Positions 34,078-42,714 of a stretch of 64,000 bases of DNA are shown piece by piece (the stretch's first letter is position 1; every line of letters begins with the position of its first letter). The translations under genes and the position numbers were made by a program. Source of the DNA: Streptomyces guryensis (lineage in GTDB: Bacteria > Actinomycetota > Actinomycetes > Streptomycetales > Streptomycetaceae); contig NZ_JAJSBI010000001.1 in NCBI RefSeq assembly GCF_021261325.1, forward strand, positions 1 to 64,000. The letters are read 5' to 3'. Below the pieces are notes generated by a model. That model was not told the DNA's origin. It ran no database searches and was given only the letters and a program-made list of their open reading frames with translations.

Positions 34078-35739
34078 ATGGAGTCCAACAGGCGCACGGT
34101 CGCGGAACTCGTAGCCGAGCGGTGGGGGGACCACCGTCCCGGCCTGTGGTTCGAGGGACGCGCGCTCACCCACCACGAGGTGGCCGCGGGCGCCGCCGCC
34201 CGGGCGGCCCTGCTGGCCGACCTGCTGCCGGCCGGCGCCGAGCCCCATGTGGGGGTGCTGCTCGACAACACCCCTGAATACCCCCTGTGGTTGGGTGCCG
34301 CGGCGCTGGCGGGAGCGGCGCTCGCCGGGATCAACCCAACCCGCCGGGGCCCGGAGCTGGCCCGCGACATCCTGCACACCGAATGCCGCATGGTCATCAC
34401 CGAGCGCACCCATCTCCCCCTCCTTGCCGACCTCGAACTCCCCGGCGTACGCCTCCTGTTGACCGACAGCGAGGAGTACGGGGACTTGCTCGCGTCGTAT
34501 ACGGGCGCCGCACCGGACGCCTCCCGGGCGGCCCCCGACGAACGCCTGCTCCTCTACTTCACGTCGGGCTCGACCGGCGCTCCGAAGGCCGCGATCTGCA
34601 CCCAGGGGCGACTGGCCGCCGCGGGCGCGTCCCTCGTCGGCCAGTTCGGGGTGCGGCGCGACGACGTGCACTACGTCTGCATGCCGATGTTCCACGGCAA
34701 CGCGGTGATCGCCGACTGGGCGCCCGCGCTGGCGGCCGGCGCGGGCGTGGCGCTGCGGCGGCGGTTCTCGGCGTCGGGGTTCCTGGCGGACGTACGGCAG
34801 TACGGGGCGACGTACTTCACGTATGTGGGGCGGGCCGTGCAGTACGTCCTGGCCACCGAGGAGCGTGAGGACGACCGGGACAATCCCCTCCGGCTCGGCT
34901 TCGGCACGGAGGCGGGCGCGGTGGACGCGGCGGCCTTCGAGCGGCGGTTCGGGGTGCGGCTGGTGGAGGGGTACGGGTCGTCGGAGGGCGGGGCGGCCGT
35001 GCAGTGGTCGCCGGGAACGCCGTCCGGAGCGGTCGGGCGGGCGGCGCCCGGGCTCGTCGTGCTCGATCCGGAGTCGCGCAAGGAATGTCCGCGCGCCGTG
35101 TTCGACGCGGCCGGGCGGCTGGTCAACGGGGACGAGGCCATAGGGGAGCTGGTGAACCAGGGGCCGAACCCCTTCGAGGGGTACTGGCGCAATCCCGCGG
35201 CGGAGGCCGAGCGGCGGCACGACGGCTGGTACTGGACCGGCGACCTCTTCTACCGCGACTTTGACGGCTACCTCTACTTCGCCGGCCGCACCGACGACCG
35301 CCTCCGCGTCGACAGCGAGAACCTGGCCGCCGCGATGATCGAGAACATCCTCGCCCGGTACGGGGGTGCCGAGGCGGTCGCTGTGTACGCCGTGCCGGAC
35401 CCGGTGACCGGGGACCAGGTGATGGCGACGCTCGCGGGGAACTTCGATCCGGCGGCCTTCGCCGACTTCCTCGCCGCCCAGCCCGACCTCGGGACGAAGA
35501 TGGCGCCCCGGTTCGTGCGGGTCGTGCGCCGGATGCCGGTCACGGCCACGAACAAGATCCACCGGGCGCAGCTCAGACGGCAGGGGTTCCGGTGCGCCGA
35601 CCCCGTGTGGTGGCGGCCGCCCGGCGACCAGACATCCCCGTACCGAAGGCTGACCAGGGAAGACATCGAGGCGCTTCTCGCTGCCACGAGAAACCCTTCA
35701 GAGGCCCACCGCCGGGGACCCACCCCCCGGCCCCGCTGA
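34078..35739 (+). CDS. AMP-forming acyl-CoA synthetase
   Basis: A 553-residue enzyme of the ANL family: P-loop LLYFTSGSTGAPKAAICT, YGSSEGG, WYWTGDLFYRD and the C-terminal catalytic lysine TATNKIHR. It activates a carboxylic acid with ATP and CoA. The residues of the acyl pocket do not tell chain length; long-chain or FadD-like is likely. Its own unit, ended by a strong hairpin at 35835-35870 that it shares with the convergent tRNA-Lys. Confidence 0.92.
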   Translation: MESNRRTVAELVAERWGDHRPGLWFEGRALTHHEVAAGAAARAALLADLLPAGAEPHVGVLLDNTPEYPLWLGAAALAGAALAGINPTRRGPELARDILHTECRMVITERTHLPLLADLELPGVRLLLTDSEEYGDLLASYTGAAPDASRAAPDERLLLYFTSGSTGAPKAAICTQGRLAAAGASLVGQFGVRRDDVHYVCMPMFHGNAVIADWAPALAAGAGVALRRRFSASGFLADVRQYGATYFTYVGRAVQYVLATEEREDDRDNPLRLGFGTEAGAVDAAAFERRFGVRLVEGYGSSEGGAAVQWSPGTPSGAVGRAAPGLVVLDPESRKECPRAVFDAAGRLVNGDEAIGELVNQGPNPFEGYWRNPAAEAERRHDGWYWTGDLFYRDFDGYLYFAGRTDDRLRVDSENLAAAMIENILARYGGAEAVAVYAVPDPVTGDQVMATLAGNFDPAAFADFLAAQPDLGTKMAPRFVRVVRRMPVTATNKIHRAQLRRQGFRCADPVWWRPPGDQTSPYRRLTREDIEALLAATRNPSEAHRRGPTPRPR

Positions 35740-35834
35740 TTGCGCACTCCCGGGGATCGTGACATCAGCGGCTTCGCCACCGGCCCCCGGACCGCCGGCC
35801 GTCCGTGCAGGAGCCGGGAGGGACCTGCCTCAAA

Positions 35835-35870
35835 GGTGAAGGCCCCCCGCGTTTGCGAGGGGCCTTCACC
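35835..35870. terminator. bidirectional terminator, acyl-CoA synthetase / tRNA-Lys
   Basis: GGTGAAGGCCCC pairs perfectly with GGGGCCTTCACC (12 bp) over a short loop, between convergent transcripts. Confidence 0.8.
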
Positions 35871-35875
35871 GTTTG

Positions 35876-35949
35876 TGCGCCGCCAGGGACTCGAACCCCG
35901 GACCCGCTGATTAAGAGTCAGCTGCTCTAACCAACTGAGCTAGCGGCGC
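35876..35949 (-). tRNA. tRNA-Lys(CTT), copy 2
   Basis: Sequence identical to copy 1 across all 74 nt, with the same anticodon CTT. Its upstream flank (ATGACTCCCGCC) differs from copies 1 and 3. Confidence 0.97.
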
Positions 35950-36064
35950 ATGACTCCCGCCGACCGCGCTTCGTACGTTTCCGTGTCTCGCGGGCGGCGA
36001 CGAAGAAAATAGTACCTGGTCCGGAGGGGTGCTCCGGACCACCTTCCGATTCGTCCGGAGCGCC

Positions 36065-36823
36065 CTAGATCGCCAGGGACAGCAGTACCGGCGCCGCGTT
36101 CCGGTTCAGGGTGTCCGCAGCTTGGCGGAGACGGTGGGCGTCCTCGACGGGGAGGGAGAGGGCCAGGCAGCCGACCGCGGAGCCGGCGCTGATCGGGACG
36201 GCCGCGCAGACCGTGCCGACCGCGTACTCCTGGAGGTCCAGGTGGGGCACGGTGGGCGGCTGGGACTCCAGACGGGAGAGCAGGAGCCGGTCGCTGGTGA
36301 TCGTGCGCGAGGTGAGGCGGGCCAGCTTGTGGCGGGAGAGATGGTCGCGCCGGCTGTTGTGGTCGAGCTGGCCGAGGAGGCTCTTGCCGACCGCGGTGGC
36401 GTGCGCCGAGTAGCGGAAGTCGACCCACTCGTTGACCGCGGGGGTGGTCGGGCCGTCGGCGTACTGGGCGATCCTGATCTCGCCATCGACGTACCGGCTC
36501 AGGTACACGGCCGCTCCCACCGAGTCGCGCAGCCGGTCCAGGGTGCGCTGGAGCTTGTCGCGCAGTGCCTCTTCACGGCCCTGGGCGGAGCCGAGGCGGG
36601 TGAGGGCGTCGCCCGTGACATAGGCCCCGTCGGTGATCTGCTCGACGTAGCCCTCGCGGCGCAGCATCCTCAGGAGCGTGGTCAGACGCTCCGGGGTGAG
36701 GCCGGTGAGCCTGGCGAGCTCGGTGTCGGTGACTCCGGTGGTGTGCCGTGCCACGGTCTCCAGGACGCGCAGGGCGTCCTGGGCCGAGTGGTACGGCGCG
36801 GTCGGCTCGTGCTTCAGCGCCAC
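36065..36823 (-). CDS. IclR family transcriptional regulator
   Basis: A 252-residue regulator. HTH: ALRVLETVARHTTGVTDTELARLTGLTPERLTTLLRMLRREGYVEQ. The IclR effector domain has EWVDFRYSAHATAVGKSLLGQL and AVGTVCAAVPISAGSAVGCLALSLPV. Targets are unknown. The N-terminal HSAQDALRVLE matches a Streptomyces subgroup. The nearest operons are the acyl-CoA synthetase and the ehu-type cluster. Confidence 0.92.
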   Translation of the reverse strand: MALKHEPTAPYHSAQDALRVLETVARHTTGVTDTELARLTGLTPERLTTLLRMLRREGYVEQITDGAYVTGDALTRLGSAQGREEALRDKLQRTLDRLRDSVGAAVYLSRYVDGEIRIAQYADGPTTPAVNEWVDFRYSAHATAVGKSLLGQLDHNSRRDHLSRHKLARLTSRTITSDRLLLSRLESQPPTVPHLDLQEYAVGTVCAAVPISAGSAVGCLALSLPVEDAHRLRQAADTLNRNAAPVLLSLAI

Positions 36824-37080
36824 GGTGGTCCCCCTGCACTCGCTCTACAACTGGGCCGTATTGCGGACAGCGAATCTCTTCCACGATAACGGTCAAGCGG
36901 CTTGTTGTGAGCGGTTGTTGACGAGATTCAGACCCCGGCGCACGGCTCTCAGCAGGGGCGCAGACACTCTGGCATATGCCGATGTCATGCCCCGGGGCCC
37001 GGACCTCGGGGATTGAACTGCGTTCAACTCCCGACGCGGCGGCGTCGCGGCGAGAAATTTCCGGGCCCGGGGCGAGACGT
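36824..37080. other. intergenic region, IclR / small LuxR regulator
   Basis: 257 bp. It contains the IclR upstream region (TTGCGGACAGCGAATC) and no strong dyad or gene that I can support. Confidence 0.35.
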
Positions 37081-37416
37081 CTACCTGCTGTGGGAGCTTC
37101 TGCCCGGGCAGATCAGATCGTGGTGAAGGTTGGCGACGACCGCTGCCTCGAGCCGGGTGCGCAGTCCCAGCTTCTCGATGATGTGCGCGACATGGGCCTT
37201 GACCGTCCGCTCCGCGATGCCCAACTGGCGGGCGAGGAGGCGGTTGGGCAGTCCGCCCCCGAGGAGGACCAGGACCTGTCGCTCACGGTCCGTCAGCTCG
37301 TCCACCGCCGGTTCGGTCTCGACCGGCTGGAATGCGAGCCGACAGGGGCAGTGTGGATCTCCGGGCTCGTGCGGTGTGTTGTGGCAGTTGTATTGCTCGG
37401 CATTCTTGGTCAGCAC
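37081..37416 (-). CDS. small stand-alone LuxR-type HTH regulator
   Basis: A 111-residue protein. The C-terminal half is a complete GerE/LuxR HTH: LTDRERQVLVLLGGGLPNRLLARQLGIAERTVKAHVAHIIEKLGL. The N-terminus is short and has a Cys/His patch (YNCHNTPHEPGDPHCPC) but no receiver or ligand domain. Stand-alone HTH proteins of this size occur in Streptomyces development and antibiotic control. The C-x-C/H pattern could bind metal. Confidence 0.8.
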   Translation of the reverse strand: MLTKNAEQYNCHNTPHEPGDPHCPCRLAFQPVETEPAVDELTDRERQVLVLLGGGLPNRLLARQLGIAERTVKAHVAHIIEKLGLRTRLEAAVVANLHHDLICPGRSSHSR

Positions 37417-37679
37417 GCTGATGGTTACCTTCCCCGTTTTACTTCACCTTCGCCCAACACTCTAGGGCAGTGCCTTCGCGTCCGCGATCCATTGGCGAGA
37501 TCCACAGGGATAAGGGATAGGGGTGCGGGGGGCGATGCGAGGTCGAATTACGGAGAGGGGAGGGGTGCGGGAGGGGCGGGATATTTGCGGTCGGCGCGCG
37601 AGGGCCGCGGAATGCCTGCAATGCGATACGGCCCGCCTCGGCAGGCGGGCCGTATCGGCGAGGGGGCGGGGGTGGCGGC
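37417..37679. other. intergenic region with terminator
   Basis: 263 bp. It holds the LuxR-type gene's upstream sequence and the terminator at 37625-37656; nothing else clear. Confidence 0.4.
37625..37656 (-). terminator. strong terminator of the secreted-protein gene
   Basis: GATACGGCCCGCCT pairs perfectly with AGGCGGGCCGTATC (14 bp) around CGGC, 24 bp past the stop. Confidence 0.85.
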
Positions 37680-38171
37680 TCAGGCCTTGACACAGACCTT
37701 CGCCTCGCTGCGCACCGGGTTCGTCTCGTCGAGGGGGGAGTTGACGTAGGCGAAGGCGCAGATGTTCTGCTTGCCCCGGGGGTTCGTCTCCTTCACGGCC
37801 GTGGTGTACACCTTCTTGGCGGTGCCGCGCGCGGTGGTGTGCTTGATGTGGTTGTTGTTGATGCTGATGCCGACGACCACCACCTGGGACATCCGCACCT
37901 TGCACTCGCCCGAGGCCGCGCCGTTGGCGGTCCCGCCGGCGCTGACCGCCACGTAGACGCGGCACTTGTAGCGGGCCGGGCCGGTCGCGACCCACTTGCC
38001 GTACTTGTCCTTCCCGACCACGGCGGTCGCACCGGAGTGCGCGGTGCCGGCGGACGGTGCGGCGGTGGCGGCGGGGCTCGCCGCTCCCAGCAGGGCGAGG
38101 GACGCGGCGGCGGCCAGGCCTGCGGCTGCGACGCGGCCCACGGAAGTGCGGCGAGCGGTGGTCAATGCCAT
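37680..38171 (-). CDS. small secreted protein, cysteine-containing
   Basis: A 163-residue exported protein with signal RVAAAGLAAAASLALLGAASPAATA, then a mature domain with four cysteines (YKCRVYV, GECKVRM, NICAFAY, AKVCVKA) likely in two disulphides, and alternating strands. It has a strong ribosome-binding site (GGAGGTATC) and a perfect terminator, so probably high expression. I do not recognise the family. Similar small secreted beta proteins are common in Streptomyces exoproteomes. Confidence 0.75.
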   Translation of the reverse strand: MALTTARRTSVGRVAAAGLAAAASLALLGAASPAATAAPSAGTAHSGATAVVGKDKYGKWVATGPARYKCRVYVAVSAGGTANGAASGECKVRMSQVVVVGISINNNHIKHTTARGTAKKVYTTAVKETNPRGKQNICAFAYVNSPLDETNPVRSEAKVCVKA

Positions 38172-38352
38172 GGGGGATACCTCCAGGTAGCCGGAACCGG
38201 TGACGTGGTTGAAATTCTTCAACGCCGTTTCACCGGTCGCCATTGGGACTTGGGGAGGTGTCCAGAAGGGCAATGCCCTTATGGGCAGTCGCGTGCTGGG
38301 AAAATGTGTGAAGGGAAAGTCATTCACCCTTCACGCGACCGCCTCGGGCCGG

Positions 38353-39168
38353 TTACAGGACCGCGCTCAGGAATTGTCGGGTGCGCTCGTGGTCGGGCTC
38401 GGAGAATATTTTCTCCGGCGAACCGGACTCGATTACCCGGCCCGCGTCGAACATGAGGACATCGTCGGAAATATCCCGCGCGAAGTTCATCTCATGGGTG
38501 ACGCAGAGCATCGTGATGTCCGTCGAGTGCGCGATGTCGCGCAACACGTCCAGCACGCCGGCCACCAGCTCGGGGTCGAGCGCGGAGGTGACCTCGTCGA
38601 GCAGCAGTACCTGGGGCCGCATGGCGAGGGCGCGGGCGATGGCGACACGCTGCTGCTGGCCGCCGGACAGCTGGGTCGGGTACTTGTCCGCGTGCTCGGT
38701 CAGGTCGACCAGGTCCAGCAGTTCCCGGGCCCGTTCCTCGGCCTCGTCCCTGGACAGGCCGAGGACATGCATCGGGGCCTCGGTGATGTTCCGCATGACC
38801 TTCATGTTGGGGAACAGGTTGAACTGCTGGAACACCATGCCGATGTGCTTGCGCACCTCACGGACGTGCTTCTCGCCGGCCGGGACGAGGCTGCCGCCCC
38901 GGTCCTCGTGCGTGAGGTACTCGCCGCCGACCTTGATGGTGCCCTCATCGGGCTTGATCAGGGTCATCAGCAGCCGCAGGATCGTGGTCTTGCCCGATCC
39001 GGACGGGCCGATCAGCGTGACGTGCTTGCCGGAGGAGACGGTGAAGTCCAGGGAGTCCAGGACGGTGTTGCCGCCGAAGCGCTTGGTGACCTTGTCGAAG
39101 CGGATCAGCTCGCTGCCGTCCACCGCGGGGTTGACCGTTTCTTTCGAGGGGCTGCTGTCAGCGGACAA
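38353..39168 (-). CDS. ehuA: amino-acid/ectoine ABC transporter ATPase (EhuA-like)
   Basis: A 271-residue ABC ATPase: Walker A GPSGSGKT, Q-loop VFQQFNLFPN, signature LSGGQQQR, Walker B VLLLDEVTSAL and H-loop VTHEMNFARD. This is the polar amino-acid type. It is last in ehuB-C-D-A, overlapping ehuD by 11 bp. The ectoine/hydroxyectoine naming comes from the order and close likeness; substrate not shown by sequence. Confidence 0.85.
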   Translation of the reverse strand: MSADSSPSKETVNPAVDGSELIRFDKVTKRFGGNTVLDSLDFTVSSGKHVTLIGPSGSGKTTILRLLMTLIKPDEGTIKVGGEYLTHEDRGGSLVPAGEKHVREVRKHIGMVFQQFNLFPNMKVMRNITEAPMHVLGLSRDEAEERARELLDLVDLTEHADKYPTQLSGGQQQRVAIARALAMRPQVLLLDEVTSALDPELVAGVLDVLRDIAHSTDITMLCVTHEMNFARDISDDVLMFDAGRVIESGSPEKIFSEPDHERTRQFLSAVL

Positions 39169-39808
39169 GACGACGCTCCAGGACTCGCAGGAGAAGGGAT
39201 GCCGGGTAGGAGATGACGATGAAGGCGATGCCGACGATCGTGATGGGCTCGACGGTGTGGAAGGTCTGGGCGGAGTACTGCCTGGCCTCGCCCAGCATCT
39301 CCAGCACGCCGATCACGAAGATCATCGGCGTGTCCTTGAGCATCGCGACGACGTAGTTGCCCAGCGCCGGTACGACCCGCCTGATCGCCTGCGGCAGGAT
39401 CACCGCGAACCAGGTGCGGGCGCGGGGCAGGCTGAGCGCGGTGGCCGCCTCCCACTGGCCCACGGGTACGCCGTCGATGCCGGCGCGGTACACCTCGGCG
39501 GTGTACGTCGAGTAGTGCAGGCCCAGGCCGATCACGCCGGTGGTGAGCGCCGAGAGCGTGAGCCCCCATTCCGGCAGCACGTAGAAGAGGAAGAACAGCT
39601 GCACCAGCAGCGGGGTGTTCCGTACGAACTCGGTGACCGCCATCACCGGCCAGCGCACCGCGGCGTGCTCGGAGCGCTGCATCATGGCCCACACCAGGCC
39701 GAGGACGAAGGCGAGCACGGCGCCGAGCGCCAGTGCCTCAAGGGTGACCAGCAGACCGTGCCAGAACATCGGCATGAAGTCGCTGACCGCGTTCCAGTCC
39801 CACTTCAC
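39158..39808 (-). CDS. ehuD: ABC permease (EhuD-like)
   Basis: A 216-residue HisM-type permease with five or more helices. It has EFVRNTPLLVQLFFLFYVLP and the EAA loop region QWEAATALSLPRARTWFAVILPQA. The GTG at 39808 overlaps the ehuC TGA (GTGA). It forms the membrane heterodimer with the ehuC product. Confidence 0.85.
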   Translation of the reverse strand: MKWDWNAVSDFMPMFWHGLLVTLEALALGAVLAFVLGLVWAMMQRSEHAAVRWPVMAVTEFVRNTPLLVQLFFLFYVLPEWGLTLSALTTGVIGLGLHYSTYTAEVYRAGIDGVPVGQWEAATALSLPRARTWFAVILPQAIRRVVPALGNYVVAMLKDTPMIFVIGVLEMLGEARQYSAQTFHTVEPITIVGIAFIVISYPASLLLRVLERRLVR

Positions 39809-40560
39809 TGGGCAGCACCTCCGCCGGGAGTCGCGCCGGAGCGCGCGAAGTCGTTCACCTGGCCGCCGTTCATCCGCGCCCGCAGACCCTCGCGCTTCTG
39901 CGGGGCCTGGCCGACGCCGGCCTTGGCGTGCCGCTCCACGACGCGCATGCCGCGGGTGAGGACGAACGCCAGCACGAAGTACATGACGAGGATGATCGTG
40001 TAGACGGGCGCGCTCTGACCGGTGGCGTTGCGCACCAGTGAGGCGCCGAAGGTGATGTCGCCGACGCCCATGATCGAGACCAGCGCGCTGCCCTTGAGCA
40101 TCTCGATGAGCAGGTTGTTGAAGGGCGGGACCATCCCCGGCCAGGCCTGCGGCAGGATGATCTTGCGCAGCTGCTGGGCGGGGCTGAAGCTGAGCGCGAT
40201 GCCCGCCTCCCGCTGGGCCGGCGCCACCGCCTTCACGGCGCCTCGTACGATCTCCGAGCCGTAGGCGCCGTAGCTCAGTCCCAGGGCCAGCACGGCGGCC
40301 CACATCGGGACCAGCTGCCAGCCGAAGCCGATCGGCAGCACGAAGAAGATCCAGAACATCAGGATCAACGCGGAGGTGCCGCGGAAGATCTCGAAGTACG
40401 CGCCGGAGACGAAACGCACGATCCACAGCCGGTGGGTGCGCGCCAGGCCGATGGCGAAGGCGACCACGGCGGCGAGCGCCGCACTGTAGACGGTGAGCTG
40501 GACCGTGATCCATATGCCGTTGAGGAGGAGTTTCCACAAACCCCAGCTGATTTCGCTCAT
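39805..40560 (-). CDS. ehuC: ABC permease (EhuC-like)
   Basis: A 251-residue HisM-type permease: FEIFRGTSALILMFWIFFVLP and EAA loop QREAGIALSFSPAQQLRKIILPQA. A polar 40-residue C-terminal tail extends beyond the last helix. ATG 40560 overlaps the ehuB stop by ATGA; an ATG three codons upstream would lie inside ehuB. Confidence 0.85.
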   Translation of the reverse strand: MSEISWGLWKLLLNGIWITVQLTVYSAALAAVVAFAIGLARTHRLWIVRFVSGAYFEIFRGTSALILMFWIFFVLPIGFGWQLVPMWAAVLALGLSYGAYGSEIVRGAVKAVAPAQREAGIALSFSPAQQLRKIILPQAWPGMVPPFNNLLIEMLKGSALVSIMGVGDITFGASLVRNATGQSAPVYTIILVMYFVLAFVLTRGMRVVERHAKAGVGQAPQKREGLRARMNGGQVNDFARSGATPGGGAAQ

Positions 40561-41492
40561 GGCTTGCACTTCTCCTTGGCGGTGATGGTCGTCATCTGGT
40601 CCTTCGTGAACCCGAAGGGCCGCATGACGTCCAGGAGTTCGCCGCTCCGCTTCATCTTGTGCAGCTCGCGGTTGTACGCGTCACGGAGATGGGTCTCCGG
40701 GCTGCGGAACGCGAAGGCGCCGACGTCGATGACCGGCTTTCCCTTCACATACGGCGTGACTTCCGGTGTGCCCTCCACCTTCCGGGACTTGCTCTGGTTC
40801 ACGACATTGCGCACGGTGACCGCCGTGCCGACGAAGACATCGACACGGCCCTGCTCGACCGCGAGGAGGCCGGCCAGCTGGTCGGGCAGGGTCGTGATGT
40901 GCTTGACCCCGGCCTCCTTGGCGTAGTCGATCTCCGCGTAGCCGAGGCCGGTGGCCATCCTGGCCCCGGTTCTGGCGATGTCCTTGTAGGTGCGGAGGTT
41001 CTTCGGATTTCCCTTCGGCACGATGAAGGAATCGAGCATCTGGTATTCGGGGTCGGCGAAGATGACCTGATCGCAGCGTTCCGGAGTGATGTACATGCCG
41101 GCCGCGACGCAGTCGAACTGAAGGGAGTTGAGACCGGTGATCAGCGAGCCGAACTCGGTCGCGAACGGCTCTACCCTGCCGACCCCGAGCCGCTTGAAGA
41201 TGCGCTCGGCGATGGCCGGAGCCTCGCCCGTCATCTTTCCGTCCTTGCCGATGTAGCCGAAGGGCTGTTCGCCCGCCAGGCCCAGCCGGACCACACCTTT
41301 CGCCCGGAGCTGTTCCAGCAGATGCCCGCCGTCGCCGGTGTCCGCCGTCGCCACCCTGCTGCATGCGCTGGTCGCGCCCATCGTGCCCACCGCGCCGAGC
41401 GCCGCTACCCCCGCGAGCAGCGAGCGGCGCCGGATGCCTGGTGCGTCGCTTCTTTTGTCGCTTACTGAGTTCTTGCCCTGTGGTGGAGCCAT
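40557..41492 (-). CDS. ehuB: ABC transporter substrate-binding lipoprotein (EhuB-like)
   Basis: A 311-residue exported binding protein with a Tat lipoprotein signal (GIRRRSLLAGVAALGA, lipobox TSAC). Periplasmic-binding-protein type 2 features: VVRLGLAGEQPFGYIGKDGKMTG, GSLITGLNSLQFDCVAAGMY, DPEYQMLDSFIV. Ectoine-type EhuB binds compatible solutes; amino-acid binding is the alternative. First of the four-gene transport operon. Confidence 0.85.
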   Translation of the reverse strand: MAPPQGKNSVSDKRSDAPGIRRRSLLAGVAALGAVGTMGATSACSRVATADTGDGGHLLEQLRAKGVVRLGLAGEQPFGYIGKDGKMTGEAPAIAERIFKRLGVGRVEPFATEFGSLITGLNSLQFDCVAAGMYITPERCDQVIFADPEYQMLDSFIVPKGNPKNLRTYKDIARTGARMATGLGYAEIDYAKEAGVKHITTLPDQLAGLLAVEQGRVDVFVGTAVTVRNVVNQSKSRKVEGTPEVTPYVKGKPVIDVGAFAFRSPETHLRDAYNRELHKMKRSGELLDVMRPFGFTKDQMTTITAKEKCKP

Positions 41493-41576
41493 GGGCGCGC
41501 GTCTACCCAGACCGATTGCACCTATGCCGATCGTTTGTGGCCCCTGATCCAGGTGGGGTGCAGGCCATGAAAGGGA

Positions 41577-41610
41577 CGTGCCCGATGCCCTGGCGCGGGC
41601 ATCGGGCACG
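41577..41610 (-). terminator. perfect hairpin terminator
   Basis: CGTGCCCGATGCCC pairs with GGGCATCGGGCACG (14 bp) over TGGCGC, 15 bp past the stop of the secreted-protein gene at 41625. It also insulates the ehu promoter. Confidence 0.85.
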
Positions 41611-41624
41611 TCGGCGCGGAGCTG

Positions 41625-42005
41625 TCACCACTGCAGTGCGACGGTGCTGTTCCTCTCGTACGAGGCCGTCAGCTTCAGCTTCCCCTTCGGCATGTTCTTG
41701 CAGGTGAAGGTCTTCGCCGGCCAGCGCTCGCGGACCTCTCCGGAGCACACGATCCGGCCGTTGTGGCGCAGGTCCCAGCCGTACTTGTACGGCTTGCTGC
41801 CTCCGGTGTTGTCGATCCGCACCCGCACGGTCCCCTTCTTGGGGTGGACCTTGGCGAGGACGCAGTTGGCGGGACCACCACCGCACTTCTTGGTCGCGGT
41901 CGCGGCCCCGGCGGGGGCGGCACCGAGGGCCGTCGCTGCGGTCACGGCGACGGCCAGGACCCCGAGCCGGGTCATGCGGGGACGGCGGGCGGTCGGCGAG
42001 GTCAT
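41625..42005 (-). CDS. small secreted beta-sandwich protein
   Basis: A 126-residue protein with signal LGVLAVAVTAATALGAAPAGA, then an Ig/CUB-like domain with two disulphide-capable pairs (KKCGGGPANCVLAK, RIVCSGEVRER, TFTCKNMPKG). Family unknown. It may bind polysaccharide or resist proteases. Upstream lies a 21-bp tandem repeat. Confidence 0.7.
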   Translation of the reverse strand: MTSPTARRPRMTRLGVLAVAVTAATALGAAPAGAATATKKCGGGPANCVLAKVHPKKGTVRVRIDNTGGSKPYKYGWDLRHNGRIVCSGEVRERWPAKTFTCKNMPKGKLKLTASYERNSTVALQW

Positions 42006-42021
42006 CGAGGGAGCCTCCTGG

Positions 42022-42063
42022 GCGGGATGTACTGATGCTTCAGCGGGATGTACTGATGCTTCA
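42022..42063. repeat. 21-bp tandem repeat upstream of the secreted-protein gene
   Basis: The unit GCGGGATGTACTGATGCTTC plus A occurs twice without change (42022-42042, 42043-42063), starting 17 bp from the start codon at 42005. It could be a regulator site or a recent slip duplication. Confidence 0.8.
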
Positions 42064-42219
42064 CATGAGGTCACGCGTGGCCTCCTCCTGTGCGGGCACC
42101 AAGAGTCTTGTGGCGCGGGCACCACTGCTGCCATTGGCTCTTGGGGAGGTGACCGAACGGGCAATCGCGGCGTCGGCGCGGCACACATGGCTGAAACCAG
42201 CTCCCTAGGAGGGCACCAC

Positions 42220-42714
42220 ATGGCCGACCGTCACATCGAAGTCTCGCTGGTCAAGCGGGGCGTCCACTGCACGGCGAAACTCCTCGACGAGCGCGCGCCG
42301 CACACCTGCGCGGCGGTGTGGGACGCCCTTCCGCTGAGCAGCGACGTCTACCACGCCAAATACGCACGCAACGAGATCTACGCGCTGTTCCCGCCGTTCG
42401 CCGACCGGGAGCCGCCCCTGGAGAACCCGACGGTCACGCCCATCCCCGGCGACCTCTGCTACTTCTCCTTCGCCGGCACGGAGCTGGGCACCAAGGCCTA
42501 CGGCTACGACACCGACGTACGCCCCGACACCACCGTCGTCGACCTCGCCCTCTTCTACGAGCGCAACAACCTGCTGCTCAACGGGGACGTGGGCTGGGTC
42601 CCGGGCATCGTCTGGGGTCAGGTGATCGAGGGCCTCGACGCGATGGCGGACGCCTGCAACGACCTGTGGCGCACGGGGGCGGCGGGGGAGACGCTCAGCT
42701 TCCGGCGGGTGTGA
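42220..42714 (+). CDS. DUF3830 (cyclophilin-like) family protein
   Basis: A 164-residue cytosolic protein with a cyclophilin-like barrel: VHCTAKLLDERAPHTCAAVWDALPL, TPIPGDLCYFSFAGTELGTKAYGYD, DLALFYERNNLLLNGDVGWVPG. Members are usually beside amidases and racemase-like genes, as here. Function unknown. AGGAGG at 42207-42212 precedes the ATG. It overlaps the convergent amidase end by 20 bp. Confidence 0.85.
   Translation: MADRHIEVSLVKRGVHCTAKLLDERAPHTCAAVWDALPLSSDVYHAKYARNEIYALFPPFADREPPLENPTVTPIPGDLCYFSFAGTELGTKAYGYDTDVRPDTTVVDLALFYERNNLLLNGDVGWVPGIVWGQVIEGLDAMADACNDLWRTGAAGETLSFRRV

Noticed and set aside
38171..38352. functional link of the secreted protein with the ehu operon
   Set aside because: Strong terminators and a long spacer separate them; same direction only.
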